From the NCBI RefSeq assembly GCF_026339735.1, contig NZ_JAPEQG010000001.1:5084001-5148000 (forward strand): 64,000 nucleotides of DNA, written 5' to 3'. Source of the stretch: Streptomyces sp. NBC_01669. Lineage in GTDB: Bacteria > Actinomycetota > Actinomycetes > Streptomycetales > Streptomycetaceae. Below, piece after piece: positions 25,739 through 34,540 of the stretch. The notes under the pieces are model-generated. The model ran no database searches and was not told the origin of the DNA. It worked only from the letters and a program-made list of their open reading frames with translations. The position numbers were made by a program, and so were the translations under genes. The number at the start of each line of letters is the position of its first letter. The first letter of the stretch is position 1.

Positions 25739-26686
25739 GTGGCGAGGGTGGCGGACGCGATCGTTCTCGACGATGTGCACAAGAGGTACAGGGGCAGGCG
25801 CGCCCTGGACGGCCTCGATCTCACGGTCGGCCGAGGCACGGTGCACGCCGTGCTCGGGCCCAACGGTGCGGGCAAGACCACGGCCGTACGCATCCTGTCC
25901 ACGCTGCTCCGCCCCGACGGGGGCCGGGCCGAGGTGGTGGGGTTCGACGTACGGAGCGAAGCCGGTGAGGTCCGGCGGCGGATCGGACTGCTCGGGCAGC
26001 ACGCCGCCCTCGACGAGCAGCTCGGCGGACGGCAGAACCTGGAGATGTTCGGCCGGCTGCACCACCTGGGCGCACGCCGGGCGGGCGTACGGGCCGACGG
26101 ACTGCTGGCCCGCTTCGGGCTCGCGGACACCGGCCGCAAGCCGGTCAAGGAGTACAGCGGTGGTATGCGCCGGCGGCTCGATCTGGCCGCGTCCCTCATC
26201 ACCGACCCCGAGGTGCTCTTCCTGGACGAGCCGACGACCGGACTCGACCCGCGCGGCCGTGCCGAGGTGTGGTCGTCGGTGCGCTCCCTGGTCGGAGGAG
26301 GCACGACCGTCCTGTTGACGACGCAGTACCTGGAGGAGGCCGACCAGCTGGCGGACCGGATCTCGCTGATCGACGGCGGCCGGGTGGTCGCGGACGGCAC
26401 CGCCGACACATTGAAGGCGCGGGTGGGCGGGGACCGTATCGACGTCGTCGTCCGTGACGCATCCCAACTGGAGTCCGCTGCGGCGCTCCTGACGGACGGC
26501 GCGGTTCTCGACGCCGACCGGCGGCTGATCGGGGCGCCCGCCGGGGACCGGATGGCGACACTCACCCGGGCGGTGCGGGCGCTGCAGGAGGCGGGGATCG
26601 AGGCGGACGACATCGCGGTGCGCCGGCCCACCCTCGACGAGGTCTTCATGGCGCTCACGGGCATGGACGCGGAGGTTGCCGCATGA
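25739..26686 (+). CDS. Drr-type ABC exporter ATP-binding protein
   Basis: 315-aa ATPase of the drug-resistance (DrrA) type. Walker A GPNGAGKTT, signature YSGGMRRRLDLAASL, Walker B LFLDEPTTGLD, then the C-terminal regulatory domain typical of DrrA ending in RRPTLDEVFMALTG. The start could be GTG 25739 or GTG 25748; the latter has better spacing from GAGAGGG. The stop overlaps the permease start (ATGA). Controlled by the upstream PadR operators. Confidence 0.93.
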   Translation: MARVADAIVLDDVHKRYRGRRALDGLDLTVGRGTVHAVLGPNGAGKTTAVRILSTLLRPDGGRAEVVGFDVRSEAGEVRRRIGLLGQHAALDEQLGGRQNLEMFGRLHHLGARRAGVRADGLLARFGLADTGRKPVKEYSGGMRRRLDLAASLITDPEVLFLDEPTTGLDPRGRAEVWSSVRSLVGGGTTVLLTTQYLEEADQLADRISLIDGGRVVADGTADTLKARVGGDRIDVVVRDASQLESAAALLTDGAVLDADRRLIGAPAGDRMATLTRAVRALQEAGIEADDIAVRRPTLDEVFMALTGMDAEVAA

Positions 26687-27495
26687 GTGCCATCGGTACG
26701 CGCGCCGGCACGGGCGCGGCCGGCTGGGTGCTGGCCGATTCGTGGACGATGACCCGGCGCGAACTCGCCCACTGGGCGCGGCAGCCGGTGCGGATCGTCG
26801 TCGGTCTGGCCTTTCCCGTGATGCTGCTGCTGATGTTCACGTATCTGGTCGGCGGCGGCCGAGGCGTCGACGGTGACCACGCCGAGTTCCTGGTGCCCGG
26901 CATGCTCGCGCTGACCATGGCGTTCGGCCTGGAAGCGACCATGCTCGCGGTCACCCAGGACCTCACCAAGGGCGTCATCGACCGGTTCCGCGCCATGCCG
27001 ATGTTCTCCGGCTCGGTGCTGGTCGGCAGGAGCGTCGCGGACATGCTCCAGTCGGTGGCGGCGCTCGCGGTGATGACCGGCGTCGGGTACGCGGTCGGCT
27101 GGCGCTGGCACAACGGGCTCACCGCGGCGTTGGGCGCGGTCGGGCTGCTCCTGCTGCTGCGGTTCGCGATGCTGTGGACCGGCATCCAGCTGGCGATGGT
27201 GGCGGGGAGGCCCGAGATGGTGCAGGCGGTGCAGATCCTGGTCTGGCCGGTCGGCTTCCTCTCCAACGTCTTCGCGGCACCGGAGTCGATGCCGGGCCGG
27301 CTGGGCGCAGTCGTCGAGTGGAACCCGATGTCGGCGACGGTCACGGCGGTCCGCGGGCTGTTCGGCAACCCCGGCGGCTCCGGCGGTTCATGGGCGGCCG
27401 CCCATGCCGAACTTCTCGCGGTGGCCTGGCCGGTGGCGCTGATCGCGGTGTTCTTCCCGCTGGCGGTGCGGAGGTTCGCCCGGATCGGCGGGTAG
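26683..27495 (+). CDS. Drr-type ABC exporter permease
   Basis: 270-aa ABC-2 membrane protein with six predicted helices and the family pattern DRFRAMPMFSGSVLVGRSVADM and QILVWPVGFLSNVFAAPESMPG. It forms an efflux pump with the preceding ATPase, translationally coupled through ATGA. The gene ends 13 bases before the 3' end of the convergent glutamate decarboxylase gene. Confidence 0.92.
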   Translation: MSAIGTRAGTGAAGWVLADSWTMTRRELAHWARQPVRIVVGLAFPVMLLLMFTYLVGGGRGVDGDHAEFLVPGMLALTMAFGLEATMLAVTQDLTKGVIDRFRAMPMFSGSVLVGRSVADMLQSVAALAVMTGVGYAVGWRWHNGLTAALGAVGLLLLLRFAMLWTGIQLAMVAGRPEMVQAVQILVWPVGFLSNVFAAPESMPGRLGAVVEWNPMSATVTAVRGLFGNPGGSGGSWAAAHAELLAVAWPVALIAVFFPLAVRRFARIGG

Positions 27496-27508
27496 AACCT
27501 CCGGGCTC

Positions 27509-28933
27509 TCAGTGGTGGAACGCCGTCGGCACGTTCCGGTCGTGGCTCAGCGGATGCCGCTGGGCGCGCAGGTCGGGCAGCAGCAGGCGCAGGTCCTCCA
27601 TGAGCAGTTCCGCGAGGTCCGAGGAGAAACCGTTGCGGCACACCACCCGGAGCACCGACAGGTCCTGTCGGTTGGCGGGGAAGGTGTACGCGGGTACCAG
27701 CCAGCCGTGCTCGCGCAGTCGGCGTGACACGTCGAAGACGTCGTACGCCCGCACATCGGGCGCGGTCGTCAGCGCGAAGACGGGCAACTCGTCGCCCCGA
27801 GTGAGGAGGTGGAAGTCGCCCAGCTTCTCGATCTGGGCGGCGAGTGCGCTCGCCACATCGCGGGACGCCTGCTGAACGGCCCGGTAGCCCTCCCGCCCCA
27901 GCCGCAGGAAGGTGTAGTACTGAGCCACCACCTGGGCGCCGGGCCGGGAGAAGTTCAGCGCGAAGGTCGGCATGTCGCCGCCCAGGTAGTTGACCCGGAA
28001 GACGAGCTCCTCGGGGAGTTGGGCGGGCGAGCGCCACAGCGCCCAGCCGACGCCCGGATAGACCAGGCCGTACTTGTGCCCGGAGGTGTTGATGGACGAC
28101 ACCCGGGGAAGCCGGAAGTCCCACACCAGCTCCTCGTCCAGGAACGGCGCCACCATCGCCCCGGACGCACCGTCGACATGGACGGGGATGTCGAGACCGG
28201 TGCGCTCCTGCAGCGCGTCCAGGGCGGCGCAGAGATCAGCGATGGGCTCGTACGAACCGTCGAAGGTGGAGCCCAGGATCCCGACGACACCGATGGTGTT
28301 CTCGTCGCAGAGCTCGGCGGCGGCCTGCGGGTCGAGATGGAAGCGGCCACCCTCCATCGGGACCTGCCGGGCCTCGACCTCCCAGAAGTTGCAGAACTTG
28401 TCCCAGCAGACCTGCACATTGATGCCCATGACCAGATTGGGCCGGGCGGTCGCCGGGTAGCGGTCGGCGTTCCTGGCCGCCCAGCGTCGTTTGAGCGCCA
28501 GGCCGGCGAGCATGCAGGCCTCGCTGGATCCAGTGGTCGAACAGCCCACGGCCGTCGACGGGTCGGGGGCGTTCCACAGGTCGGCGAGCATCGCCACACA
28601 GCGCCGCTCCAGCTCGGCGGTGCGCGGGTACTCGTCCTTGTCGATCATGTTCTTGTCCCGGCACTCGCCCATCAGCACCCCGGCCTCGGGCTCCATCCAG
28701 GTGGTGACGAAAGTGGCGAGATTGAGCCGGGAGTTGCCGTCGAGCATCAGCTCGTCATGGACGAGTCCGTACGCGGTGGAGGGCGGCAGCGGACCGTCGG
28801 GCAGCTGGTGCCTGGGCGGCGCGGACGTCATACCCGCGGTCGGGTCCGCCTCCCCGAAGAAGGGGTTGAGGGCGAGCCTGCGGCGCTCCGCGGACGGTTC
28901 CTTGCCGTGGTTCGAACCCTGATGGAGAGGCAT
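27509..28933 (-). CDS. gad: Glutamate decarboxylase
   Basis: 474 aa, normal GadB length. PLP-dependent conversion of glutamate to GABA with consumption of a proton. PLP-binding lysine in SINTSGHKYGLVYPGVGW, and the Asp/Ala face in VHVDGASGAMVAPF. ATG 28933 (MPLHQGSNHGKEPS) is the natural start; the frame is open further upstream. It lies downstream of a ClC-family gene on the same strand (179-base gap). No GadC-type antiporter gene is visible nearby. Confidence 0.93.
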   Translation of the reverse strand: MPLHQGSNHGKEPSAERRRLALNPFFGEADPTAGMTSAPPRHQLPDGPLPPSTAYGLVHDELMLDGNSRLNLATFVTTWMEPEAGVLMGECRDKNMIDKDEYPRTAELERRCVAMLADLWNAPDPSTAVGCSTTGSSEACMLAGLALKRRWAARNADRYPATARPNLVMGINVQVCWDKFCNFWEVEARQVPMEGGRFHLDPQAAAELCDENTIGVVGILGSTFDGSYEPIADLCAALDALQERTGLDIPVHVDGASGAMVAPFLDEELVWDFRLPRVSSINTSGHKYGLVYPGVGWALWRSPAQLPEELVFRVNYLGGDMPTFALNFSRPGAQVVAQYYTFLRLGREGYRAVQQASRDVASALAAQIEKLGDFHLLTRGDELPVFALTTAPDVRAYDVFDVSRRLREHGWLVPAYTFPANRQDLSVLRVVCRNGFSSDLAELLMEDLRLLLPDLRAQRHPLSHDRNVPTAFHH

Positions 28934-29112
28934 CGGCGGACAGCCCTTCTCAGCTGGCGGTGGTTCTGGCGGGTGGTCTGCTCGGTGCCCGGGGTCAGTA
29001 CCCGGCCGCGAGGCCGTCGTCCGTGGGGCAAGCGAGGCATGACCATACGAATGCGACGATACGGACAACTGTCGTGACCGGCGCGTCGGACGGGACCGGG
29101 AGGGGCCCCGGC

Positions 29113-30390
29113 TCACCGCAGCGGTGTGCCGTCCGCGTGCAGCTGCATCTGCGGCCGTCCGGTCACCAGCAGCCAGGTCGGCAGTGAGGCGAAGGCGAGC
29201 AGCGGCAGTACGGCCGAGTCACTGACCAGCACCGCCGCCGTGAACAGACTCAGCCAGCCCTGCCGGGTGACGGCCAGCAGGACCCCCAGCACCGCGCTCG
29301 GCACCGCGAGGGCCAGCGGCACCACGTCGATCAGCGCATGGGCGCACATGCCGAGCGCGACGCCCACGAAGACGGCCGGGAAGATCCGCCCGCCCCGGAA
29401 GCCGCAGGTCGCGGCGATCACCAGGGCGGCCGTCTTCACCACGGCCATGGTGGCGAACTGCCCGGCCGACCAGCCGCTCGGATCGGCGCTGAGCTCCTTC
29501 ACCTCGTCCAGCCCCTTGAAGAGGGTGAGATGGCCGCCGAGTGCGCCGAGCAGCCCGAGCAGCAGACCGCCGGCGGTCAGCATCAGGACCGGATGCCGCA
29601 GCGCGCGGAACGCCCGGTGCGTGTACGGCACCGCGTACACCGCCGCCAGACCGAGCGCCGCCCCCGCCGAGGCGATCACGGTCGACGAGAGCAGATCGGC
29701 CCAGTGCGCTCCCGGGTACGGCGGCAGCGACAGGTCGAAGCTGGGATGGGCCAGCAGTGTCATGGTGAGCGCCCCCGCGACGCCCGCCGCGAGCGGGGCG
29801 AAGAGCCGGTCCCAGAGCGCGCCCGGTTCGCCGCCGCCCGCGGTGAGCGACTCGGTGAGGATCAGGGCCGCGGCGACCGGGGTGCCGAAGAGGGCGCCGA
29901 TCGTCCCGGCCGAGGCGAGCGCGATCCAGAGGTCGGCCGTACTGTCCGGGGCGGCCCGGCGGCCCAGCCAGAAGGCGAGCGCGATGTTGGCGGCGGTGAT
30001 CGGGTTCTCGGGCCCCAGGCTGACCCCGCCCGCCAGCGCCAGCACCGTCACGACCAGCAGTCCGGGGATGACGTCCGGAGGCAGAGGCGGATCGACCAGC
30101 CCGGTGGTGGCCGGATCGGGGCCCGCGTGGCCGTGCACCGTGCGGATGACCAGCCCGACGGCGAGGCCGGTCGCGGTGAGCATCACGATCATCCACAGCG
30201 AGGAGTACCGGCCGATGGAGAGCGCGTCGGGAAGCGTCTTCCAGAGCACGTCCTGGAGTTGCTCGGCGAACAGGCTGACGGCGAGCAGGATCAGGGCCGA
30301 GGCTGTCCCGACGACCAGGGCGGGCACGATGAGGAGCAGCAGTCGGCGCGCCGGGGTGGGCTGGGCGAGAGCGACGGAGTCGGAGACCAT
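29113..30390 (-). CDS. ClC-family chloride channel/antiporter-like protein
   Basis: 425-aa polytopic membrane protein. The ClC filter segment GxSLGREGP appears as GVSLGPENP: the gating Glu is kept but its neighbours differ. The later GxFxP element is GGRIFPAVFVGVALG. The protein is slightly shorter than E. coli ClC (~470 aa). ATG 30390 (MVSDSVALAQ) with GGTGA upstream is chosen over an ATG ten codons earlier. Divergent from the TipA-like gene and upstream of gad; in E. coli, ClC proteins support glutamate-dependent acid resistance. Confidence 0.82.
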   Translation of the reverse strand: MVSDSVALAQPTPARRLLLLIVPALVVGTASALILLAVSLFAEQLQDVLWKTLPDALSIGRYSSLWMIVMLTATGLAVGLVIRTVHGHAGPDPATTGLVDPPLPPDVIPGLLVVTVLALAGGVSLGPENPITAANIALAFWLGRRAAPDSTADLWIALASAGTIGALFGTPVAAALILTESLTAGGGEPGALWDRLFAPLAAGVAGALTMTLLAHPSFDLSLPPYPGAHWADLLSSTVIASAGAALGLAAVYAVPYTHRAFRALRHPVLMLTAGGLLLGLLGALGGHLTLFKGLDEVKELSADPSGWSAGQFATMAVVKTAALVIAATCGFRGGRIFPAVFVGVALGMCAHALIDVVPLALAVPSAVLGVLLAVTRQGWLSLFTAAVLVSDSAVLPLLAFASLPTWLLVTGRPQMQLHADGTPLR

Positions 30391-30460
30391 CGGGTCACCA
30401 TAACGACGCAAAAGTCGCATAACTCACCCATTGCATCGGGGTATGAGGGCCGTTGCGGGC

Positions 30461-30491
30461 TTGCACCTCACGTCACGTCAGGGCTCAGGCT
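30461..30491 (+). promoter_or_regulatory. TipA-type autoregulated promoter
   Basis: -35 TTGCAC (30461-30466) and -10-like CAGGCT (30486-30491) are 19 bases apart, the elongated spacer of MerR-activated promoters. A near-perfect dyad CCTCACGT-C-ACGTCAGG (30466-30482) fills the spacer. From memory it closely matches the S. lividans tipA promoter. Confidence 0.7.
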
Positions 30492-30547
30492 CGGGTCCGT
30501 ACCGAAGCACCGGCGTACAGAGCGAAAGCAGAAGGGAGTGGAGAGCC

Positions 30548-31306
30548 GTGGACTTTTCCGTGGGACAGGTCGCCGGGTTCGCCGGAGTCACGGTGCGCAC
30601 CCTGCACCACTACGACGGGATCGGACTGCTCTCGCCCGGCGGGCGCAGCCACGCGGGCCACCGGCGTTACAGCGATGCCGACCTCGACAGGCTGCAGCAG
30701 ATCCTGTTCTACCGGGAACTCGGCTTCCCGCTCGAAGAGATCGCGGTGCTGCTCGACGACCCGGACGTGGATCCGCAGGACCACCTGCGCCGCCAGCACG
30801 CGTTGCTGTCCGGCCGGATCGCCGAACTCCAGAAGATGGCCGCCGCCGTCGAAACAGCCATGGAGGCACGGAAGATGGGTATCAATCTCACGCCCGAGGA
30901 GAAGTTCGAGGTCTTCGGGGCCAAGGACCCGGAGGAGCACGCGGAGGAGGCGGAGCGCCGTTGGGGCTCCACCGCCACGTACGCGGAGTCGCAGCGCCGG
31001 GCGGCCGGCTACACCAAGGACGACTGGAAGCGGATGCAGGCCGAGGTCGCCGAGTGGAGCGAGGCGTACACCGCGGTGATGGAGGCGGGCGAACCCGCAA
31101 CCGGGGAGCGGGCGACCGAGCTCGCCGAGGCGCACCGGCTCCACATCTCCACGTGGTTCTACGAGTGCACCCACGAGATCCACCGTGGGCTCGGCGAGAT
31201 GTACGTCAGCGATCCGCAGTTCCGCGCCTACTACGAGTCGATCGGGCCCGGCCTGGCCGAACACCTGCGGGATGCGATCAACGCCAACGCGGAGCGCCGG
31301 GCGTAA
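30548..31306 (+). CDS. MerR-family TipA-like regulator
   Basis: 252 aa, essentially TipAL length. An N-terminal MerR helix-turn-helix (SVGQVAGFAGVTVRTLHHYDGIG) and coiled coil are followed by a TipAS-type ligand domain from residue ~110 (MGINLTPEEKFEVFG). In TipAS thiopeptides attach covalently to a Cys in HTCLGEMY; here the site reads HRGLGEMY, so that Cys is Gly, while the earlier YxC cysteine is kept. An internal ATG at 30875 preceded by GGAGG (30862-30866) should also produce the free ligand domain, as in tipA. GTG start with GGAG upstream. Confidence 0.9.
   Translation: MDFSVGQVAGFAGVTVRTLHHYDGIGLLSPGGRSHAGHRRYSDADLDRLQQILFYRELGFPLEEIAVLLDDPDVDPQDHLRRQHALLSGRIAELQKMAAAVETAMEARKMGINLTPEEKFEVFGAKDPEEHAEEAERRWGSTATYAESQRRAAGYTKDDWKRMQAEVAEWSEAYTAVMEAGEPATGERATELAEAHRLHISTWFYECTHEIHRGLGEMYVSDPQFRAYYESIGPGLAEHLRDAINANAERRA
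30875..31306 (+). other. Internal translation unit for TipAS-like domain
   Basis: In-frame ATG within the TipA-like gene with GGAGG eight bases before it, at the position equivalent to the known internal start of TipAS. It would yield a 143-residue ligand-binding protein without the DNA-binding part, which sequesters inducer in the known system. Confidence 0.6.
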
Positions 31307-31314
31307 CGCCGGGT

Positions 31315-31344
31315 ACGGGGGTCGAGGGCGCCTCGGCCCCCCGT
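31315..31344. terminator. Bidirectional hairpin between tipA-like and ybjQ-like genes
   Basis: ACGGGGG and CCCCCCGT arms enclose GAGG/CCTC, forming a strong GC-rich stem between two convergent genes. Confidence 0.55.
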
Positions 31345-31361
31345 CGGTGCCCGTCGGGACG

Positions 31362-31727
31362 TCAGGCCTTCTCGACAACGGCCGCCGTGCCGTACGCGCA
31401 GACCTCCGTGCCCACGTCGGCCGCCTCCGTCACATCGAACCGCATCATCAGTACCGCGTTGGCGCCGCGCGCCTTCGCCTGCTCGACAAGCCGCTCCATG
31501 GCCTGATTGCGGGTCTGGACGAGGGTCTTGGTCAGCCCCTTCAGCTCGCCGCCGATCATCGACTTCAGCCCGGCGCCGATCTGGCTGCCGAGGTGACGCG
31601 AGCGCACCGTCAGGCCGAACACCTCACCGATCACCCGGGTCACCCGGTACCCGGGGACGTCGTTCGTGGTGACGACCAGGACATCGGACTGTGCCGTCTG
31701 CCCGCCGCCGTAATCCTCAATGCCCAT
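31362..31727 (-). CDS. YbjQ-family (UPF0145) protein
   Basis: 121 aa, normal for the family: VTTNDVPGYRVTRVIGEVFG, SQIGAGLKSMIGGEL and GANAVLMMRFD. Members form pentamers and are called heavy-metal-binding by homology only; the role is unknown. The ATG start is well supported by AGGAGGTG seven bases upstream. Confidence 0.88.
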   Translation of the reverse strand: MGIEDYGGGQTAQSDVLVVTTNDVPGYRVTRVIGEVFGLTVRSRHLGSQIGAGLKSMIGGELKGLTKTLVQTRNQAMERLVEQAKARGANAVLMMRFDVTEAADVGTEVCAYGTAAVVEKA

Positions 31728-31873
31728 CGTGTGGCACCTCCTGGGGACAGCTTTGTCCCGGTTCACCCTGTGTGCATCCCCGCGCGGTCCACTGGAACCC
31801 GGAGCTGTCTTCCGGCGTTGATAGCTTTGGGCGGCCACGCAGCTGCCATCGACCGATCCTGGAGCCCGGACCC

Positions 31874-32590
31874 TTGAATACGCTTGCGCTCGGACCGAGC
31901 TGGCTGGACCCGGACTATCTCATCGGGCAGTTCGGACTGCTCGGTGTGCTGGTCATCGTCTTCGCCGAGTCCGGGCTGTTGATCGGCTTCTTCCTGCCCG
32001 GCGACTCCCTGCTGTTCACCACGGGTCTGCTGGTGACGACGGACAAGCTGCACACCCCGCTGTGGCTGGTCTGCGTCCTGGTGGCGCTGGCGGCGATCAT
32101 CGGCGACCAGGTGGGCTATCTCTTCGGCCGCAAGGTCGGACCTTCGCTCTTCAAGCGCCCCGACTCCCGCCTCTTCAAGCAGGAGAACGTCGAGAAGGCC
32201 CACGAGTTCTTCGAGAAGTACGGGCCGAAGTCGCTGATCCTGGCCCGCTTCGTGCCCGTCGTGCGGACGTTCACGCCGATCATCGCCGGTGTGAGCCGGA
32301 TGAACTACCGCTCGTTCATCACGTTCAACATCATCGGCGGCGTGCTCTGGGGCGTCGGGGTCACACTGCTCGGCGCCGGGCTCGGGCAGATCGAGCTCGT
32401 CCGCAAGAACATCGAGGCGATGCTCATCCTGATCGTGCTGATCTCGGTGGTGCCGATCGCGATCGAGTTCCTGCGCGCCCGCAGCAAGTCGAAGAAGGAA
32501 GCGGCCGCCGGGGGCGGCGAGGACCGGGGCCCGATCGCCGGAGGTGGCGCCCCGTCCACAGGCCAGCGCGGCCGCCACGCCAAGCGCTGA
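31874..32590 (+). CDS. DedA-family membrane protein
   Basis: 238 aa with the DedA pattern: ESGLLIGFFLPGDSLLFTTGLL near the N-terminus, FARFVPVVRTFTPIIAGVSRM-like segment (here LARFVPVVRTFTPIIAG) and GGVLWGVGVTLLGAGLG. Inner-membrane proteins linked to lipid carrier recycling and envelope homeostasis. TTG 31874 is the only sensible start, with GGAG nine bases upstream. The basic Lys/Arg/Gly tail after residue ~205 is cytosolic. Confidence 0.88.
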   Translation: MNTLALGPSWLDPDYLIGQFGLLGVLVIVFAESGLLIGFFLPGDSLLFTTGLLVTTDKLHTPLWLVCVLVALAAIIGDQVGYLFGRKVGPSLFKRPDSRLFKQENVEKAHEFFEKYGPKSLILARFVPVVRTFTPIIAGVSRMNYRSFITFNIIGGVLWGVGVTLLGAGLGQIELVRKNIEAMLILIVLISVVPIAIEFLRARSKSKKEAAAGGGEDRGPIAGGGAPSTGQRGRHAKR

Positions 32591-32620
32591 CCGCTGCTCG
32601 ATACGGGGCCCGTACCCGGG

Positions 32621-34336
32621 TCAGAAGCCGCGCGTCCGCTTGGCCGCGCGGCGGTTCGCTCCGCCGACCGCCCCGGGCACCCGCATGAACAGCCGGGAGA
32701 TCTCGCTTCCCAGATTCACCCCGATCGCGATGGCCAGCGCCGTCGCCGCCGCGGACGACAGCGAGGCGAGCCCGGCGTTCACATTGCCCTGTGCCATGCC
32801 CAGCAGACCGAAGTACGTGGCCGAGCCGGGCAGAAGCGGGCCGATCGCCGCCGTGATGAACGGCAGCGACGACGTGTACCGGTAGCGCGAGAGCAGCTGC
32901 CCGAACAGGCCCACCAGACCGGCCGCCGTCGCTGTCGCCGCCACCGGCGAGATGTTGCCGGTCCTGGCCATGGCGCCGTAGATCACCCAGGCCACGGCGC
33001 CGTTGAGGGTCACCGCCAGCACGGTGGACCGGTCCTGCTGGAGCAGGATCGCGAAGGCGAAACAGAGTGCCATCGATGCCAGGATCTGCACCACCGGACG
33101 GTCGTGGGCGACGAACCTGGCTTCGGGGTTCAGCTGGGCGCCCAGCTGAAGTCCCAGATACAGGACCAGCAGCACACCGACGACGATGCCGATGAACAAG
33201 TACATGACTTCGAGCAGACGGGCGGCGGCGGTGATGTAGAAACCGGTCAGCCCGTCCTGCACACCCGCCACCAGGGCCCGCCCCGGCAGCAGCGCGAACA
33301 GCCCACCGGTGATGACGGCGGACGGCCGGATGTCCGTCGAGTGGGTCAGCGTCAGCGCGACCCCCATCGCGGCGGGGGGCATCGCCGCCACCACGAACTG
33401 GTAGAACTCCGGCAGCCCGCGCCCGGCGCAGAGCCAGGCGAGCCGGTCGCCGAGCATCGCGCCGACCGCCGCCACCACGAAGACCAGTGCGTTGCCGCCG
33501 ACCAGCACCGATGCCGCACCCGCCAGCCCGCCACCGGCCAGGGTCAGCACCCAGCCGGGGTACGGATGCCGGTTGCGGCGGATCTCGGCGAGCCGCCGGT
33601 ACGCCTCCTCCAGGGAGACCTCGACGTCCTCGTGGGTGATGTCGTCGATGAGCCGGAAGACGGCGGCCAGCCGGGTGTAGTCGGTGCCGCGGCGGCGTAC
33701 GGTACGGCTCGCCGTCACCGGGTCGTCGACCAGTGACGGCTGGTGCGAGATGGACAGCAGGGTGAAGGTGACCGTCGGCTCGCACCGGTCGAGACCGTAC
33801 GAGCGGGTCACCGCGAACATCGCGGCCTCGACGTCCTCCGCGCCCTCCCCACCTGCGAGCAGCAACTCCCCGATACGCAGTGTCAGGTCGAGCACGCGAG
33901 GCACCGCCGGGCCCGCCTCGTCGGGCTTCTGCACCGGCTCGGGCGCCGGCCGCTCGGCGACCGGCATCCGCAGCATCGTGCGCATCCGGTCCTGCCAAGG
34001 AGCTTCCTTGGTCAGCCGGATCATCGGGATGCCGTGCGCGGGAGTGAAGGCGGGTGGCGACTGGCTGGCGTTGTACGTGCGCGGTGGGGCGAAGGCCGAA
34101 CCGATCGTGTCCGAGCCCGAGCCGGAACCCGGTCCGGAAGCGGAACCCGATCCCGGGCCGGATCCGGACCCCTGCGGTTCGGTCGTCAGACCGGCCGGGA
34201 GGGCGAACTCCGAGGTGGGGTGGTCGTCCTCGGACGGCGCAGCGGGGCGCCCCACACCGGCCGGCGGGACAAAGGCGCTGCGCGCCTCGTCGGACTGGGG
34301 CTTCTGGTCCTCGGGACCGCCCGGTTCCGCCACCAC
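32621..34336 (-). CDS. Threonine/serine exporter ThrE family protein
   Basis: 571 aa. A ~140-residue hydrophilic, Pro/Gly/Ser-rich N-terminus (with a run of GSGSGPGSGS-like repeats) is followed by the ThrE soluble region (LDLTLRIGELLLAGGEGAEDVEAAM) and about ten membrane helices with GGLFALLPGRALVAGVQDGLTG. It corresponds to fused ThrE plus ThrE_2 domains, as in the Corynebacterium exporter. Two adjacent GTG codons could start it; 34336 has AAGGAG nine bases upstream. The second half ends next to the DedA gene (convergent). Confidence 0.86.
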   Translation of the reverse strand: MVAEPGGPEDQKPQSDEARSAFVPPAGVGRPAAPSEDDHPTSEFALPAGLTTEPQGSGSGPGSGSASGPGSGSGSDTIGSAFAPPRTYNASQSPPAFTPAHGIPMIRLTKEAPWQDRMRTMLRMPVAERPAPEPVQKPDEAGPAVPRVLDLTLRIGELLLAGGEGAEDVEAAMFAVTRSYGLDRCEPTVTFTLLSISHQPSLVDDPVTASRTVRRRGTDYTRLAAVFRLIDDITHEDVEVSLEEAYRRLAEIRRNRHPYPGWVLTLAGGGLAGAASVLVGGNALVFVVAAVGAMLGDRLAWLCAGRGLPEFYQFVVAAMPPAAMGVALTLTHSTDIRPSAVITGGLFALLPGRALVAGVQDGLTGFYITAAARLLEVMYLFIGIVVGVLLVLYLGLQLGAQLNPEARFVAHDRPVVQILASMALCFAFAILLQQDRSTVLAVTLNGAVAWVIYGAMARTGNISPVAATATAAGLVGLFGQLLSRYRYTSSLPFITAAIGPLLPGSATYFGLLGMAQGNVNAGLASLSSAAATALAIAIGVNLGSEISRLFMRVPGAVGGANRRAAKRTRGF

Positions 34337-34415
34337 TGGACCTCGCTCCTTCTTGGCTGCGCGTCTTGGGTTGCGCTCCTGCCCAGTATGGGCACGGACA
34401 TGGGCACACATGCCA

Positions 34416-34452
34416 AACGGGCGGCACACCGCTGAGGGATGTGCCGCCCGTT
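34416..34452 (-). terminator. Terminator after inorganic pyrophosphatase gene
   Basis: Perfect 13-bp stem AACGGGCGGCACA / TGTGCCGCCCGTT with an 11-nt loop, 88 bases after the ppa stop and upstream of the ThrE-family gene. Very stable. Confidence 0.75.
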
Positions 34453-34540
34453 CCTTGCGCCGAACTCCTTACGGAACCGCAGAGGGAACCGTAAGCGGAA
34501 CCGGGATCACGCCTGTGCGGCGGTCACGGACACCGCTGTG

